Shown one piece after another: positions 32,921 through 41,596 of a stretch of 64,000 bases of DNA (the first letter of the stretch is position 1; each line of letters begins with the position of its first letter). The stretch covers positions 2,108,001 through 2,172,000 of the forward strand of contig NZ_CP018091.1 in the NCBI RefSeq assembly GCF_001885215.1. Direction: 5' to 3'. This DNA is from Synechococcus sp. SynAce01. Its GTDB lineage: Bacteria; Cyanobacteriota; Cyanobacteriia; PCC-6307; Cyanobiaceae. Under the pieces are notes generated by a model. The model saw only the letters and a program-made list of their open reading frames with translations, ran no database searches and was not told the DNA's origin. A program made the translations under genes and the position numbers.

Positions 32921-32929
32921 CCTGGCGCC

Positions 32930-33214
32930 ATGCCCCATGGTTTGCGCACCCGAACCCGGCTCAACCGTCCCGATGGCTGGTTGCACAGCCTCGCGTCCCT
33001 GCTGGCGGTGGTGGCCCGTGGCGAAAGGCTCGGGCCTCGCGACACCAGCAGTGCGGCCCGCCGACTGCGTCAACGTCTGGAGCTGGGCCAGCGGTTGCTG
33101 GATCCCCTGCCTCAGCCGCTTCGCAGCGGTTTGCGCGAGGGGCAGGCCTTCTGGAAAGCCCTGCGTTGGGGCGGCGGCGGCATGCTGCTGGCCTGGTGGC
33201 TGCTCGGTCGCTGA
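32930..33214 (+). CDS. small protein with C-terminal membrane helix
   Basis: The 94-residue frame starts at the ATG at 32930. It is basic and helical (WLHSLASLLAVVARGERLG, RRLRQRLELGQRLLDPL) and ends with a short hydrophobic segment (GGGGMLLAWWLLGR), like a tail anchor. I recognise no family. The frame is opposite to its neighbours and ends 20 bp before the stop of the convergent methyltransferase gene. Coding is likely from composition and placement. Confidence 0.5.
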   Translation: MPHGLRTRTRLNRPDGWLHSLASLLAVVARGERLGPRDTSSAARRLRQRLELGQRLLDPLPQPLRSGLREGQAFWKALRWGGGGMLLAWWLLGR

Positions 33215-33234
33215 AATCCTGGGCCGCTGGCCGA

Positions 33235-34296
33235 TCAGGCGGCGGCTTTGCTCGCTCTCCAGACCCGGGTCATGAAGTGGGTTTCGGCGCGAATGGCCCC
33301 GAAGCCGGCCTGCTCGAGCCGCCCCTCGATCCGATCACCGATGTAATCGCGGTAGTAGGGCTCGTGGAACATCCGCCGGAAGTTCTCCATCGCCGGCATG
33401 AAGTCAGGGGAGTCGGCCATCTGCACCGAATCGGCCAGCACCAGGGTGCCGCCGGGTTCGAGCACGCGGAAACATTCGTCTATCACGTTCTGGCGGGCCT
33501 CGCCGGGCAGCTCGTGCAGCAGGAAAATGCAGCTCACCGCCCGGAAGCTGCCGTCGGCGAAGGGCATGGTCTCGGCATTGCCCTGCACCAGTTGGGGCAG
33601 TTCATCGGGCAGCTGGGACAGGCAGCGGTTCGCCTCGCGCAGGTAGGCGGTGGAGAGATCCAGGCCCACCAGCTGAACACCAGGCAGGGCGGCGCGCAGC
33701 TGGCGCAGGGTACGGCCGGTGCCGGTGGCCACATCCAGCACCCGCAACTGGCCGGGGCTGCGGCCGCTGAAGGCGCGCAGACCCCGCTGCAACGGCGCCA
33801 GCAGACGGCGGCGCATCGGATCGGCCGTGCCGTTGAACAGGATTTCCACCTGCAGGTCGTAGAGGGCGGCGGAGCGATCGCTCAGGTAGCCGTCGGTCTG
33901 ATGGTGGAAGTTCTGGAGGTAGTAACTGGGGAAGTCAGCAGGATCGATCGTCTCGGGCAGGTCGCGCACATCGCGCTGGCTGCGGCGGTTCCAGATGTTG
34001 GGCAGATCCAGCCAGACCAGCGGGTAGCGGGTCGCCCAGTCAAGCCAGGGGGCATCAAAGAGCAGGGAGGAGGGGTAGATGCCGCGCTCGGCGTCCTGCC
34101 AGTCGACCTCCAGCAGCCGCTCCATCGAGCTGCGGAACTGGTCGAGCAGGCCCGGTGGCAGTGGAATTGTCTGGGGAACGCTCTGGGGCGCCATCAACTG
34201 CAGCAGCTGGCTGCTGGCTTCCTTATGGGCCAGGCCCACCAGGCTTTTGCCCTGCTGCAGCGCCTGGTAGGCGAATTTGCTGACCGGATCGGACAT
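33235..34296 (-). CDS. class I SAM-dependent methyltransferase
   Basis: The 353-residue protein has a long N-terminal region of about 175 residues (YPLVWLDLPNIWNRRSQRDV, DFPSYYLQNFHHQTDGYLSD). It is followed by a Rossmann methyltransferase: motif I VLDVATGTGRTLRQL, acidic loop LVGLDLS, motif II around GSFRAVSCIFLLHELP and motif III VLEPGGTLVLAD. This architecture matches a cyanobacterial and plastid methyltransferase group of UbiE/MenG appearance, but the substrate is not known to me. It is preceded by about 100 bp free of genes and then glnA. Confidence 0.85.
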   Translation of the reverse strand: MSDPVSKFAYQALQQGKSLVGLAHKEASSQLLQLMAPQSVPQTIPLPPGLLDQFRSSMERLLEVDWQDAERGIYPSSLLFDAPWLDWATRYPLVWLDLPNIWNRRSQRDVRDLPETIDPADFPSYYLQNFHHQTDGYLSDRSAALYDLQVEILFNGTADPMRRRLLAPLQRGLRAFSGRSPGQLRVLDVATGTGRTLRQLRAALPGVQLVGLDLSTAYLREANRCLSQLPDELPQLVQGNAETMPFADGSFRAVSCIFLLHELPGEARQNVIDECFRVLEPGGTLVLADSVQMADSPDFMPAMENFRRMFHEPYYRDYIGDRIEGRLEQAGFGAIRAETHFMTRVWRASKAAA

Positions 34297-34401
34297 CGGC
34301 TGGATCGGAGGCCTGAACCTGAATGGGCGTCATCCATTCCAACGGATCGCAACCGGTGCCGCGAGGGTCAGACTTTCTAGAAGGCGAGACGTTGTAGGGG
34401 G

Positions 34402-35823
34402 CTAGGCGTCGTAGTAGAGCCTGAATTCGTGGGGGTGGGGCCGCTGGCGCAGCTCCTGGACCTCTTCTGATTTAAGTGCGATCCAGTGCTCCAGGAAGGA
34501 GGCCTCGAACACACCGCCATCGAGCAAGTAGGCGTTATCGGCCGAGAGAGCCTCCAGGGCCGCTTCAAGTGAAACCGGCACGGTGGGAATCCCGGCCCGC
34601 TGCTCGGCTGTGAGCTCAAACAGATCCTGGTCGATGGCCTCGCCCGGGTCGATCTGCTGGCGAATGCCGTCGAGGCCGGCCAGCAGCAGGGCGCTGAAGG
34701 CCAGGTAGGGATTGGCCAGGGCATCACCGCTGCGGAATTCGAGGCGTTTTGCCGCCGGTTGGCTGCCGCTCAGCGGGATGCGCACGGCGGCGGAGCGGTT
34801 GCCCTGGGAATACACCAGGTTCACCGGCGCTTCGAAGCCCGGCACCAGGCGCTTGTAGCTGTTGGTGGCGGGGTTGGTGAAGGCCAGAAAGGAGGGGGCA
34901 TGCTTCAGCAGCCCGCCGATGTACCAGCGGGCTGTCTGGGAGAGGTTGGCGTAGGTCCCTTCGCCGAAGAACAGCGGTTGGCCGCCCTTCCAGAGGCTTT
35001 GGTGCACGTGCATGCCGCTGCCGTTGTCGCCGAACACCGGCTTGGGCATGAAGGTGGCGGTGCGGCCATATTTTCTGGCCACGTTGCGCACCACGTATTT
35101 GTAGGTCTGGACGTTGTCGGCCGCTGTGATCAGCTCGGCGAAGCGAAAACCCAGTTCCTGCTGGCCGGCGGCGCCCACCTCATGGTGGTGCTTTTCGATC
35201 GGCAGCCCCAGCTGGGCCATGGTCAGCAGCATTTCACTGCGGATGTCCTGGAAGGTGTCGTTGGGAGCGACCGGGAAATAACCCTCCTTGCTGAGGATTT
35301 TGTTGGCCAGGTTGCCGCCTTCCTCGAGTCGGCCTGAGTTCCAGCCCGCTTCGATTGAATCCACGCTGTAGAAGCAGCCACTGGCGCTGGAGTCGTAACG
35401 GACGTCGTCGAACAAAAAGAATTCCGGCTCCGGGCCGAAGAAGGCCGTATCAGCCAGGCCGGTTGCATCCAGGCAGGCCAGGGCCTTGCGGGCGATCGAA
35501 CGGGGGCAGCGCCCATAGGGCTCGCCGGTGCGCGGGTCCTGGATGGAGCAGATCAGGCTGAGGGTGCGGTGCCGGCAGAAGGGATCGATCCAGGCCGTCG
35601 CTGGATCCGGCACCATCGCCATATCAGATTCGTGGATCGACTTCCAGCCCCGGATCGAAGAGCCATCGAAGGCGATGCCGGCCGTGAAGCTGGCGGCATC
35701 CAGCAGGTCAGGGGCAATGGTGAGGTGCTGCCACTTGCCGTGCAGATCGCTGAATTTGAGATCGATCAGCTCGATCCCTCCCTCCCGCACCTGGGCAAGA
35801 ACGTCGCTGCTGGAGCTGGGCAT
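34402..35823 (-). CDS. glnA: glutamine synthetase type I
   Basis: The 473-residue GSI-type enzyme forms glutamine from glutamate and ammonia, the entry point of nitrogen in the GS-GOGAT cycle. It has the N-terminal beta-grasp ([16 protein letters not shown]), [13 protein letters not shown], the catalytic block [17 protein letters not shown] with neighbouring [21 protein letters not shown], and [14 protein letters not shown]. Near the C-terminus the site of the adenylylated Tyr in enteric GS reads DLFELTAEQ, with Phe, so AMP control is unlikely; cyanobacteria use inactivating factors instead. About 195 bp separate it from the divergent apcF; I see no perfect NtcA box there. Confidence 0.97.
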   Translation of the reverse strand: MPSSSSDVLAQVREGGIELIDLKFSDLHGKWQHLTIAPDLLDAASFTAGIAFDGSSIRGWKSIHESDMAMVPDPATAWIDPFCRHRTLSLICSIQDPRTGEPYGRCPRSIARKALACLDATGLADTAFFGPEPEFFLFDDVRYDSSASGCFYSVDSIEAGWNSGRLEEGGNLANKILSKEGYFPVAPNDTFQDIRSEMLLTMAQLGLPIEKHHHEVGAAGQQELGFRFAELITAADNVQTYKYVVRNVARKYGRTATFMPKPVFGDNGSGMHVHQSLWKGGQPLFFGEGTYANLSQTARWYIGGLLKHAPSFLAFTNPATNSYKRLVPGFEAPVNLVYSQGNRSAAVRIPLSGSQPAAKRLEFRSGDALANPYLAFSALLLAGLDGIRQQIDPGEAIDQDLFELTAEQRAGIPTVPVSLEAALEALSADNAYLLDGGVFEASFLEHWIALKSEEVQELRQRPHPHEFRLYYDA

Positions 35824-36020
35824 GGCAGGGGAAGGGGCGAGCGGGGGTGTTGGCCTGCGGTCATTGTGAAGACCACCGGACGGGGGGCGTCAATCCGGGG
35901 AAATCAGGCCGAAGGGGCTGCGTAACCCTTTCTGTCAGGTTCTTGAAATCCCATGGCTGGACAGGGTTCTGGGCAATCCCAGATGCTAGTTTCCGTGCAA
36001 GGTCTATCGATCTCCCTGTC

Positions 36021-36539
36021 ATGCGCGACGCCATTACCGGCCTGATTGGTCGGTATGACCAGCTGGGGCGCTACTTCGATCGCGATGCGATCGAGCGGAT
36101 CTCCGGCTATTTCTCCGAGGCTCAGGCGCGCCTGGCGGCCGCCGAGATGATCAACCGTGAGGCCGCCGAAATCGTCCGCGAAGCCAGCCAGCGGCTGTTC
36201 GCCCAGGATCCCGAGCTGTTGCTGCCCGGCGGCAACGCCTACACCACCCGCCGGCTGTCCGCTTGCCTGCGCGACATGGACTACTTCCTGCGCTACGCCA
36301 GCTACGCGCTGGTGGCCGGGGACCCCACCATCCTCGATGAACGGGTGCTCAACGGCCTAGACGACACCTACAAGAGCCTGGGTGTGCCCACCGGCCCCAC
36401 CGTGCGCAGCATCTCCCTGCTCGCCGATGTGGTCAGCGAGCGGCTGGCCGAGGAGGGCCTCGGCGATGCCGATCTCGCGCGCATCCCCTTCAACCACATG
36501 GCCCGCGGTCTTGCCGTGGTCAACGTTCGGGCTCGCTAG
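36021..36539 (+). CDS. apcF: allophycocyanin beta-18 subunit
   Basis: The 172-residue phycobiliprotein is a minor beta-type allophycocyanin subunit in the terminal emitter trimer of the phycobilisome core. It has GRYFDRDAIERISGYF, PGGNAYTTRR and the chromophore-binding Cys in SACLRDMDYFLRYASYALV, then VLNGLDDTYKSLGVP and GPTVRSI. Sequence and the N-terminus MRDAITGLI favour ApcF over ApcB. Unlike apcABC it stands alone. The pigment reaches it from PcyA, encoded at 47812. Confidence 0.94.
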   Translation: MRDAITGLIGRYDQLGRYFDRDAIERISGYFSEAQARLAAAEMINREAAEIVREASQRLFAQDPELLLPGGNAYTTRRLSACLRDMDYFLRYASYALVAGDPTILDERVLNGLDDTYKSLGVPTGPTVRSISLLADVVSERLAEEGLGDADLARIPFNHMARGLAVVNVRAR

Positions 36540-36621
36540 GGCCTGCAACGGCTGAATGCCGCCCATCCGCCCTTGCCTGGCTGGGTAGTCTTCAACTTCT
36601 CTTCCATTCGCGCCGCTGGCC

Positions 36622-37830
36622 TTGGTCTCCCAGTCCCCCTCCGCCCCCGTCAGCGACCGTCATCGCCTCTCGGTCGGACCGATCGCCACCCCGGAACGGC
36701 TGCTGCTGGGTCCAGGCCCTTCCAATGCCCATCCCACCGTGCTGGCCGCCCTGGCGCGCAGCCCGATCGGTCACCTCGATCCGCTCTACATCGAGCTGAT
36801 GGGCGAGGTGCAGGAGCTGCTGCGCTACGCCTGGCAGACCGACAACCGCCTCACCATTCCGATGAGTGGCACCGGCAGTGCGGCGATGGAGGCCACCCTG
36901 GCCAACACCGTTGAACCTGGCGACAGCGTTCTTGTTGCCGTCAAGGGCTACTTCGGTCTGCGCCTGGTGGACATGGCCCAGCGCTACCGGGCCGAGGTTC
37001 ACACCATCGAGCGGCCCTGGGGGGAGGCCTTCACCCTGGCGGAAATCGAAGCGGCGCTGCTGCGCCACCAGCCGAAGATCCTGGCCATCGTCCATGCCGA
37101 AACCTCCACGGGCGTCTGCCAGCCGATGGAGGGCATCGGCGAGCTCTGCCGTCGCCACAACTGCCTGCTGCTGCTCGACACCGTCACCTCGCTCGGCGCT
37201 GTGCCGGTGTATCTCGATGCCTGGGGCGTCGACCTGGCCTACAGCTGCAGCCAGAAAGGCCTCAGTTGCCCCCCCGGCCTCGGACCCTTCAGCATGGGGC
37301 CCCGCGCCGAGGCCAAGCTGGCGGAGCGCCAGGGCAAGGTGCCCAACTGGTACCTCGATGTCTCCCTGCTCAACCAATACTGGGGCAGTAACCGGGTCTA
37401 TCACCACACGGCGCCGGTCAACATGAACTTCGGCATGCGCGAAGCCCTGCGTCTGCTGGCGGAAGAGGGCCTGGAGAACGCCTGGGCCCGCCATCGTCAG
37501 AATGCCGAGCGGCTCTGGGCAGGGCTTGAGCGGCTGGGGCTGGAGTTGCATGTTCCCGAGCCCCTGCGCCTGCCCACGCTCACCACGGTGCGCATCCCTG
37601 AAGGCATCGACGGCAAGGCCTTCAGCCTTCACCTGCTCAACCGCCACGGCATCGAGGTGGGTGGCGGCCTGGGCACCCTGGCCGGCAAGGTCTGGCGCAT
37701 CGGCCTGATGGGTTACAACAGCCGCGCCGAGAACGTGGATCTGCTGCTCAATCTGCTGGAAACGGAGTTGCCCGGTTTTCGCTCCTCCCAGCCGAGCGAT
37801 CAAGGCGCTGTTGCCGTCGCCGCCGCCTGA
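36622..37830 (+). CDS. class V aminotransferase (alanine/serine-glyoxylate type)
   Basis: The 402-residue PLP enzyme has LLLGPGPSNAHPTVLAAL at the N-terminus, SGTGSAAMEATLAN and HAETSTGVCQPMEGI. The aspartate that binds the PLP nitrogen is in LLLLDTVTSLGAVP, and the PLP Lys in SCSQKGLSCPPGLGP. These fit the AGXT family, which transfers amino groups to glyoxylate, probably in photorespiratory 2-phosphoglycolate metabolism. The start is the TTG at 36622; no ATG or GTG precedes the conserved part. The 3' end overlaps the convergent tadA by 83 bp. Confidence 0.92.
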   Translation: MVSQSPSAPVSDRHRLSVGPIATPERLLLGPGPSNAHPTVLAALARSPIGHLDPLYIELMGEVQELLRYAWQTDNRLTIPMSGTGSAAMEATLANTVEPGDSVLVAVKGYFGLRLVDMAQRYRAEVHTIERPWGEAFTLAEIEAALLRHQPKILAIVHAETSTGVCQPMEGIGELCRRHNCLLLLDTVTSLGAVPVYLDAWGVDLAYSCSQKGLSCPPGLGPFSMGPRAEAKLAERQGKVPNWYLDVSLLNQYWGSNRVYHHTAPVNMNFGMREALRLLAEEGLENAWARHRQNAERLWAGLERLGLELHVPEPLRLPTLTTVRIPEGIDGKAFSLHLLNRHGIEVGGGLGTLAGKVWRIGLMGYNSRAENVDLLLNLLETELPGFRSSQPSDQGAVAVAAA

Positions 37831-38302
37831 ACCAGCCTTCCAGCAGCGTGGCGGCTTCAGCGCCGAGCAGCCCGCCCTGCACCGCCATGGTGTGGTGGGC
37901 GCTGGGGTCTGTCGCCAGGTTGAGGCAGCCGCCGAGCCCCCCACGTTTGGGGTCGGCCGCGGCAAACAGCACGGTTCCCATGCGGGCCTGGATCAAGGCG
38001 CCGGCGCACATCGGGCAAGGCTCCAGGGTCACCAGCAGGGTGCAGCCGTTGAAGCGCCAGTCGCCGCGCAGCAGGGCCGCCTGGCGCAGGGCCACCAGTT
38101 CGGCGTGCCCGAGCGGGTCCTGGCGGGTCTGGCGTTGGTTGGTTCCCCAGCCCAGGCAACGGCTGCTGCCATCGAGCACCGCCGCCGCCACCGGGATCTC
38201 GCCCCGTTCACCGGCCAGCGCCGCCAGCCGCAGCAGTCGCTCCATCCAGAGCTGCCGCCATCCCGTGCCGAATTGAGTGGGAGTGAGCACGGTCTGGAGC
38301 AC
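37748..38302 (-). CDS. tadA: tRNA-specific adenosine deaminase
   Basis: The 184-residue zinc enzyme converts adenosine to inosine at the wobble position of tRNA-Arg. Zinc and proton-shuttle residues are in GHAELVALRQA (H, E) and TLEPCPMCAGALIQARM (C-x2-C). The C-terminal tail is rich in Arg and lies opposite the 3' end of the aminotransferase gene for 83 bp. An alternative start at 38245 would remove 19 residues. The divergent decarboxylase starts 85 bp away. Confidence 0.93.
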   Translation of the reverse strand: MLQTVLTPTQFGTGWRQLWMERLLRLAALAGERGEIPVAAAVLDGSSRCLGWGTNQRQTRQDPLGHAELVALRQAALLRGDWRFNGCTLLVTLEPCPMCAGALIQARMGTVLFAAADPKRGGLGGCLNLATDPSAHHTMAVQGGLLGAEAATLLEGWFRRRRRQQRLDRSAGRSENRATPFPAD

Positions 38303-38387
38303 GCCGGTGCACGGGCCCGTTCAGGCTGGCATTTCGCCAGAGTGCGCTCTCGCTTCGGCCAGGATTCCTGCCGCGCCGACCAGCAGA

Positions 38388-39923
38388 ATGAAATCCCAAT
38401 CCGCCCTGCCCTTGGCTGTGACGCCTGATTTAGGTCGGGTGCTGGACCCCCTTCCCTTCGCCTCGCCCGGTGCGTTCGATCCCGGCCTGGAAGCCTTCCT
38501 GCAGGAGGCCGCCCACCACCTCTGCCGCTGGTTGGGAACGGCGGCTGATCGTCCGCCCCTACCGGGGCTCAGCCTGCTGCCGGAGGTGGAGCCGCAGCTG
38601 CTTGGCGTTAGTGGCGAGCGGCTGCTGGCAGATCTGCAGCTGCTGATGGAGGGCTCCTACAACCCCGGCCATCCCGGTGCCCTGGCCCACCTCGATCCGC
38701 CGCCGCTGACCTCCTCGCTGGTGGCGGATCTGGTCTGCGCCGGCCTCAACAACAACCTGCTGGCGGAGGAGCTGTCGCCAACCCTGAGCCGGCTGGAGCG
38801 CAGCCTCTGCGGCTGGCTGGCCCGCCGGGTCGGCCTGGGCGATGGCGCTAGCGGTGTCCCGGCCAGCGGCGGCAGCCTCAGCAACCTGATGGCCCTGGTC
38901 ACCGCCCGCCACAGCCGCGGCCTGCAGACCTGCGGTGAGGCCGTGGTGATCGGCAGTGCCGATCTCCACGTGTCGATCGACAAGGCGCTGGTGGTGATGG
39001 GCCTGGCTCCCGAGGCCTTGCGCCGCCTGCCTGTGGACGCGGCGGGCCGGCTCGATCCCGGCCAGCTTGAGCGCGAACTGATCGAACTGGAGCGGCGGGG
39101 CAGGCCGGTGATCGCCGTGGTGGCCAGCGCCGGTACCACCGTGCGCGGGGCGGTCGATCCCCTGACTGCCATCGCTGCGGTCTGCCGCCGGCACGGGGTC
39201 TGGCTGCACGTGGATGGGGCGATCGGTGGGGTGCTGGCGCTGAGCGAGCGGCACCGCGAGCGGGTGGAGGGAATCGGCCTGGCCGATTCGATCACTTTGA
39301 ACCCCCAGAAGCTGCTGGGAATCACCAAGACCTCGTCGCTGCTGTTGCTCGCCGATCCCGGCCTGCTGCCGGCCACCTTCGCCACCGGGCTGCCCTACAT
39401 GGAGCCGAGCTGGGGCCCCTGCCATGGAGGCGAATCAGGGCTGCAGGGCAGCCGCAGCGCCGAGATTCTCAAGCTCTGGCTTGGGCTGCGCCAGCTGGGT
39501 CTTGAAGGCATCGACCGGCTGATCGAAGCGGCGATCGGCCGGCGCCGGCGGCTGCGCAGCGCGCTGGAAACCGCCCTTCCCCAGGGGGCCCTCAGCCTGC
39601 TGAGCGGGCCTCTCCACCTGCTGGCCTTCCGGCCCGCTGGCTTGGACGCCAGTGCCAGCGCTAGCTGGTCGGCCCAGTGCCGCGCCGATCTGATGGCGGA
39701 GCAGCTGATGCTCTCGCGCCCGCTGTATCACGGCCATCACCACCTCAAGGCCGTGCTGGGCAATCCCCACACTGGAGAGGCTGAACTGGAGATGCTGGTG
39801 GCCGTGGTGAAGCGATCCCTGCCGACGATCGCCGCTCCGAACGCCGCTCCGAACGCCGGCATCGGGGCTGCCAGCCTGGGTGCGGTTGGAAACGACAACG
39901 GCGCGAGGGTTTCCCATGGTTGA
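38388..39923 (+). CDS. PLP-dependent decarboxylase, group II (glutamate/diaminobutyrate-decarboxylase-like)
   Basis: The 511-residue protein has the group II decarboxylase pattern. GSYNPGHPGALAHLDPP lies near the N-terminus, with PASGGSLSNLMALVTARH, WLHVDGAIGGVLALSERH (the Asp that pairs with PLP) and SITLNPQKLLGITKTSS, where the Lys forms the Schiff base. The substrate (L-aspartate, glutamate or 2,4-diaminobutyrate) cannot be read from sequence. The chosen ATG at 38388 follows a long open stretch without family-like sequence. Its last 8 bp overlap the following small gene. Confidence 0.88.
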   Translation: MKSQSALPLAVTPDLGRVLDPLPFASPGAFDPGLEAFLQEAAHHLCRWLGTAADRPPLPGLSLLPEVEPQLLGVSGERLLADLQLLMEGSYNPGHPGALAHLDPPPLTSSLVADLVCAGLNNNLLAEELSPTLSRLERSLCGWLARRVGLGDGASGVPASGGSLSNLMALVTARHSRGLQTCGEAVVIGSADLHVSIDKALVVMGLAPEALRRLPVDAAGRLDPGQLERELIELERRGRPVIAVVASAGTTVRGAVDPLTAIAAVCRRHGVWLHVDGAIGGVLALSERHRERVEGIGLADSITLNPQKLLGITKTSSLLLLADPGLLPATFATGLPYMEPSWGPCHGGESGLQGSRSAEILKLWLGLRQLGLEGIDRLIEAAIGRRRRLRSALETALPQGALSLLSGPLHLLAFRPAGLDASASASWSAQCRADLMAEQLMLSRPLYHGHHHLKAVLGNPHTGEAELEMLVAVVKRSLPTIAAPNAAPNAGIGAASLGAVGNDNGARVSHG

Positions 39924-40158
39924 ACCGAATGTCAGGGGCCGCTGGGTGGCGATCCTGACCGGAGCGATCTCGATCCTGATCGGGGTGCTCTACCTCGGGC
40001 TGATCACCGTGCTCGACGCCCGCGGCCCGCTCCTGCCCCCCCCTCCCGAGGCCCTGGGCGTGGTGGCAGCTGCGGATCCTTCCGCCGTTGCAACGGCTCC
40101 ACCACCCGCTGATAAGCCGCTTCCAGAAAGCTCTTCAGGGCTCCCTCCCGCCGGTTGA
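39916..40158 (+). CDS. small single-helix membrane protein
   Basis: This is an 80-residue frame from the ATG at 39916, overlapping the decarboxylase stop by 8 bp. After a short tail (MVEPNVRGRW) comes one membrane helix (VAILTGAISILIGVLYLGLI), then a Pro/Ala-rich cytoplasmic or lumenal tail. The helix region is convincing. The tail lies opposite the end of the GTPase gene for 155 bp and may be partly fortuitous. I recognise it as the kind of small conserved gene found here in picocyanobacteria, no more. Confidence 0.6.
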   Translation: MVEPNVRGRWVAILTGAISILIGVLYLGLITVLDARGPLLPPPPEALGVVAAADPSAVATAPPPADKPLPESSSGLPPAG

Positions 40159-41596
40159 GGTCGTACTGGCGGCGCACCACCTCCTGCAGACCGCCGTCTC
40201 CCCAGTCCTGGTCCTGCTCGAAATAGGTCAGCACGCTCTGGCCGGCGATACGGGTCAGCCAGGCGGCACTCACCCCCTGGACCACCTTGCTGAGGGCCAA
40301 CGCCGGCAGGTTCAGCGTCAACGCTGAGCCGATCAGGCCCAGCCCTCCCTTGATCACGCCGAGGCCGGCCAGGCTGCGGCCCACCGAAAGGGCCAGCTCC
40401 TGGCCACTGGCGCGGGAGATCTCAACGCCGTAGACCCGGCCGATTTCCATCACCATCTGGGCGTTCACCGCCGCGGTGCCAAGCAGGTCGACGACCGGCA
40501 GGGGCGTGACCACCAGCACCCCGGCGCCGATCCACATGTAGCGCTCGATCAGCGTTTCGCTATCCCGCCGCCGTTGGCGCGACAGCATCTCTCGGCTCGC
40601 ATCACCGAGGCGCCTGCTCTGCAGCAGGATGTTGTCGGCGATCAGCTCCTCGCCGTCCTGTTTGAGCACCGTGGCCAGACGCTGCAGCAGAGCTTCGATC
40701 TCCGGAGCGGGCTGGAGCGGTTGACCGCCGGGCCTCGGCACCGATTGGGGCGCGGCACTGGCGGGGATCACGTCCCCCGCCTCGATCCGGCCGGCGGTTC
40801 GTTGGCGCAGCAGCTGCAGCAGGCGGCGCTCTTCCTCGTCGCCGCGCAGATCACATTTGTTGAGCACGAGGATCAGCCGCTTGCCCAGGCCGGCGAGGGC
40901 CTCGAACACCTCCAGTTCCGTGGCCCGCAGATCCCCGTCCACCACCAGGATCAGCAGGTCGGCCCGGGCGGCCCGCTGGCGGGCATTGGTTTCGCGTTGG
41001 CGGCCATCTGCGCCTGCTTCGAGAATGCCCGGCGTGTCCACCAGTTGCAGCCCGCGGCGCAGACCCTTCAGCCGCAGCTGGTAGCTGTGGCAATCGGCCG
41101 TTGAGCCCATCGGCGCCCCCACCTCCCCCACCACTTCGTTGAGCAGGGCGCGGATCAAGGAGGTCTTGCCGGATGAGCCTGCGCCGAACAGCACCAGCAC
41201 CAGGTCGCCGCGGGCCAGGTCGGCTTCCACCTGCTCCCGTTCCTGGCGCAGGACTTCCTTGGCGACGTCGTCGCGGACGCGCTCCAGCATCTGGTCGATG
41301 GCCTGCAGGTTGCGCTCCGCCGCCTCCTGGCGGCTGGCGAGCGGTTCACGTAGCGCTTGGGATGACACGTTCCGGCGGCGCGGCCCGCGCCAGGCCAGCA
41401 GCCACGGCCAGGCCAGCCGCAGGGCCAGCAGGCCGCCAGCTCCGATGATCAGCAGCAGCACCGGACCCACCAGCCAGGCGGGCAGCAGGACGTTGAGCTG
41501 CCAGAGCAAGGTGTTGACGGCCTGCAGCAGCAGGGAGAGAGCCACCACCGCCAGCAGGGCGGCTCCGAACCACAGCCAGGGACGCAAGCGCCGCAT
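40004..41596 (-). CDS. membrane GTPase with DUF697-type C-terminus
   Basis: The 530-residue protein has two N-terminal helices (about 9-30 and 38-62) and a charged linker. A TrmE/Era-type G domain follows, with G1 GAGSSGKTS, G3 VDTPG and G4 NKCDL. The C-terminal DUF697-like membrane region contains YMWIGAGVLVVTPLPVVDLLGT and the helix-rich GVIKGGLGLIGSALTL. Cyanobacterial members are of unknown role; membrane remodelling or stress are guesses. The start codon overlaps the PBP stop (TGATG). The Arg/Gly-rich C-terminal end lies opposite the preceding small gene. Confidence 0.85.
   Translation of the reverse strand: MRRLRPWLWFGAALLAVVALSLLLQAVNTLLWQLNVLLPAWLVGPVLLLIIGAGGLLALRLAWPWLLAWRGPRRRNVSSQALREPLASRQEAAERNLQAIDQMLERVRDDVAKEVLRQEREQVEADLARGDLVLVLFGAGSSGKTSLIRALLNEVVGEVGAPMGSTADCHSYQLRLKGLRRGLQLVDTPGILEAGADGRQRETNARQRAARADLLILVVDGDLRATELEVFEALAGLGKRLILVLNKCDLRGDEEERRLLQLLRQRTAGRIEAGDVIPASAAPQSVPRPGGQPLQPAPEIEALLQRLATVLKQDGEELIADNILLQSRRLGDASREMLSRQRRRDSETLIERYMWIGAGVLVVTPLPVVDLLGTAAVNAQMVMEIGRVYGVEISRASGQELALSVGRSLAGLGVIKGGLGLIGSALTLNLPALALSKVVQGVSAAWLTRIAGQSVLTYFEQDQDWGDGGLQEVVRRQYDLNRREGALKSFLEAAYQRVVEPLQRRKDPQLPPRPGPREGGAGAGRGRRAR

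Noticed and set aside
35824-36020. NtcA site (GTA-N8-TAC) expected before glnA
   Set aside because: No acceptable match found by eye in the glnA-apcF intergenic region; absence not proven.
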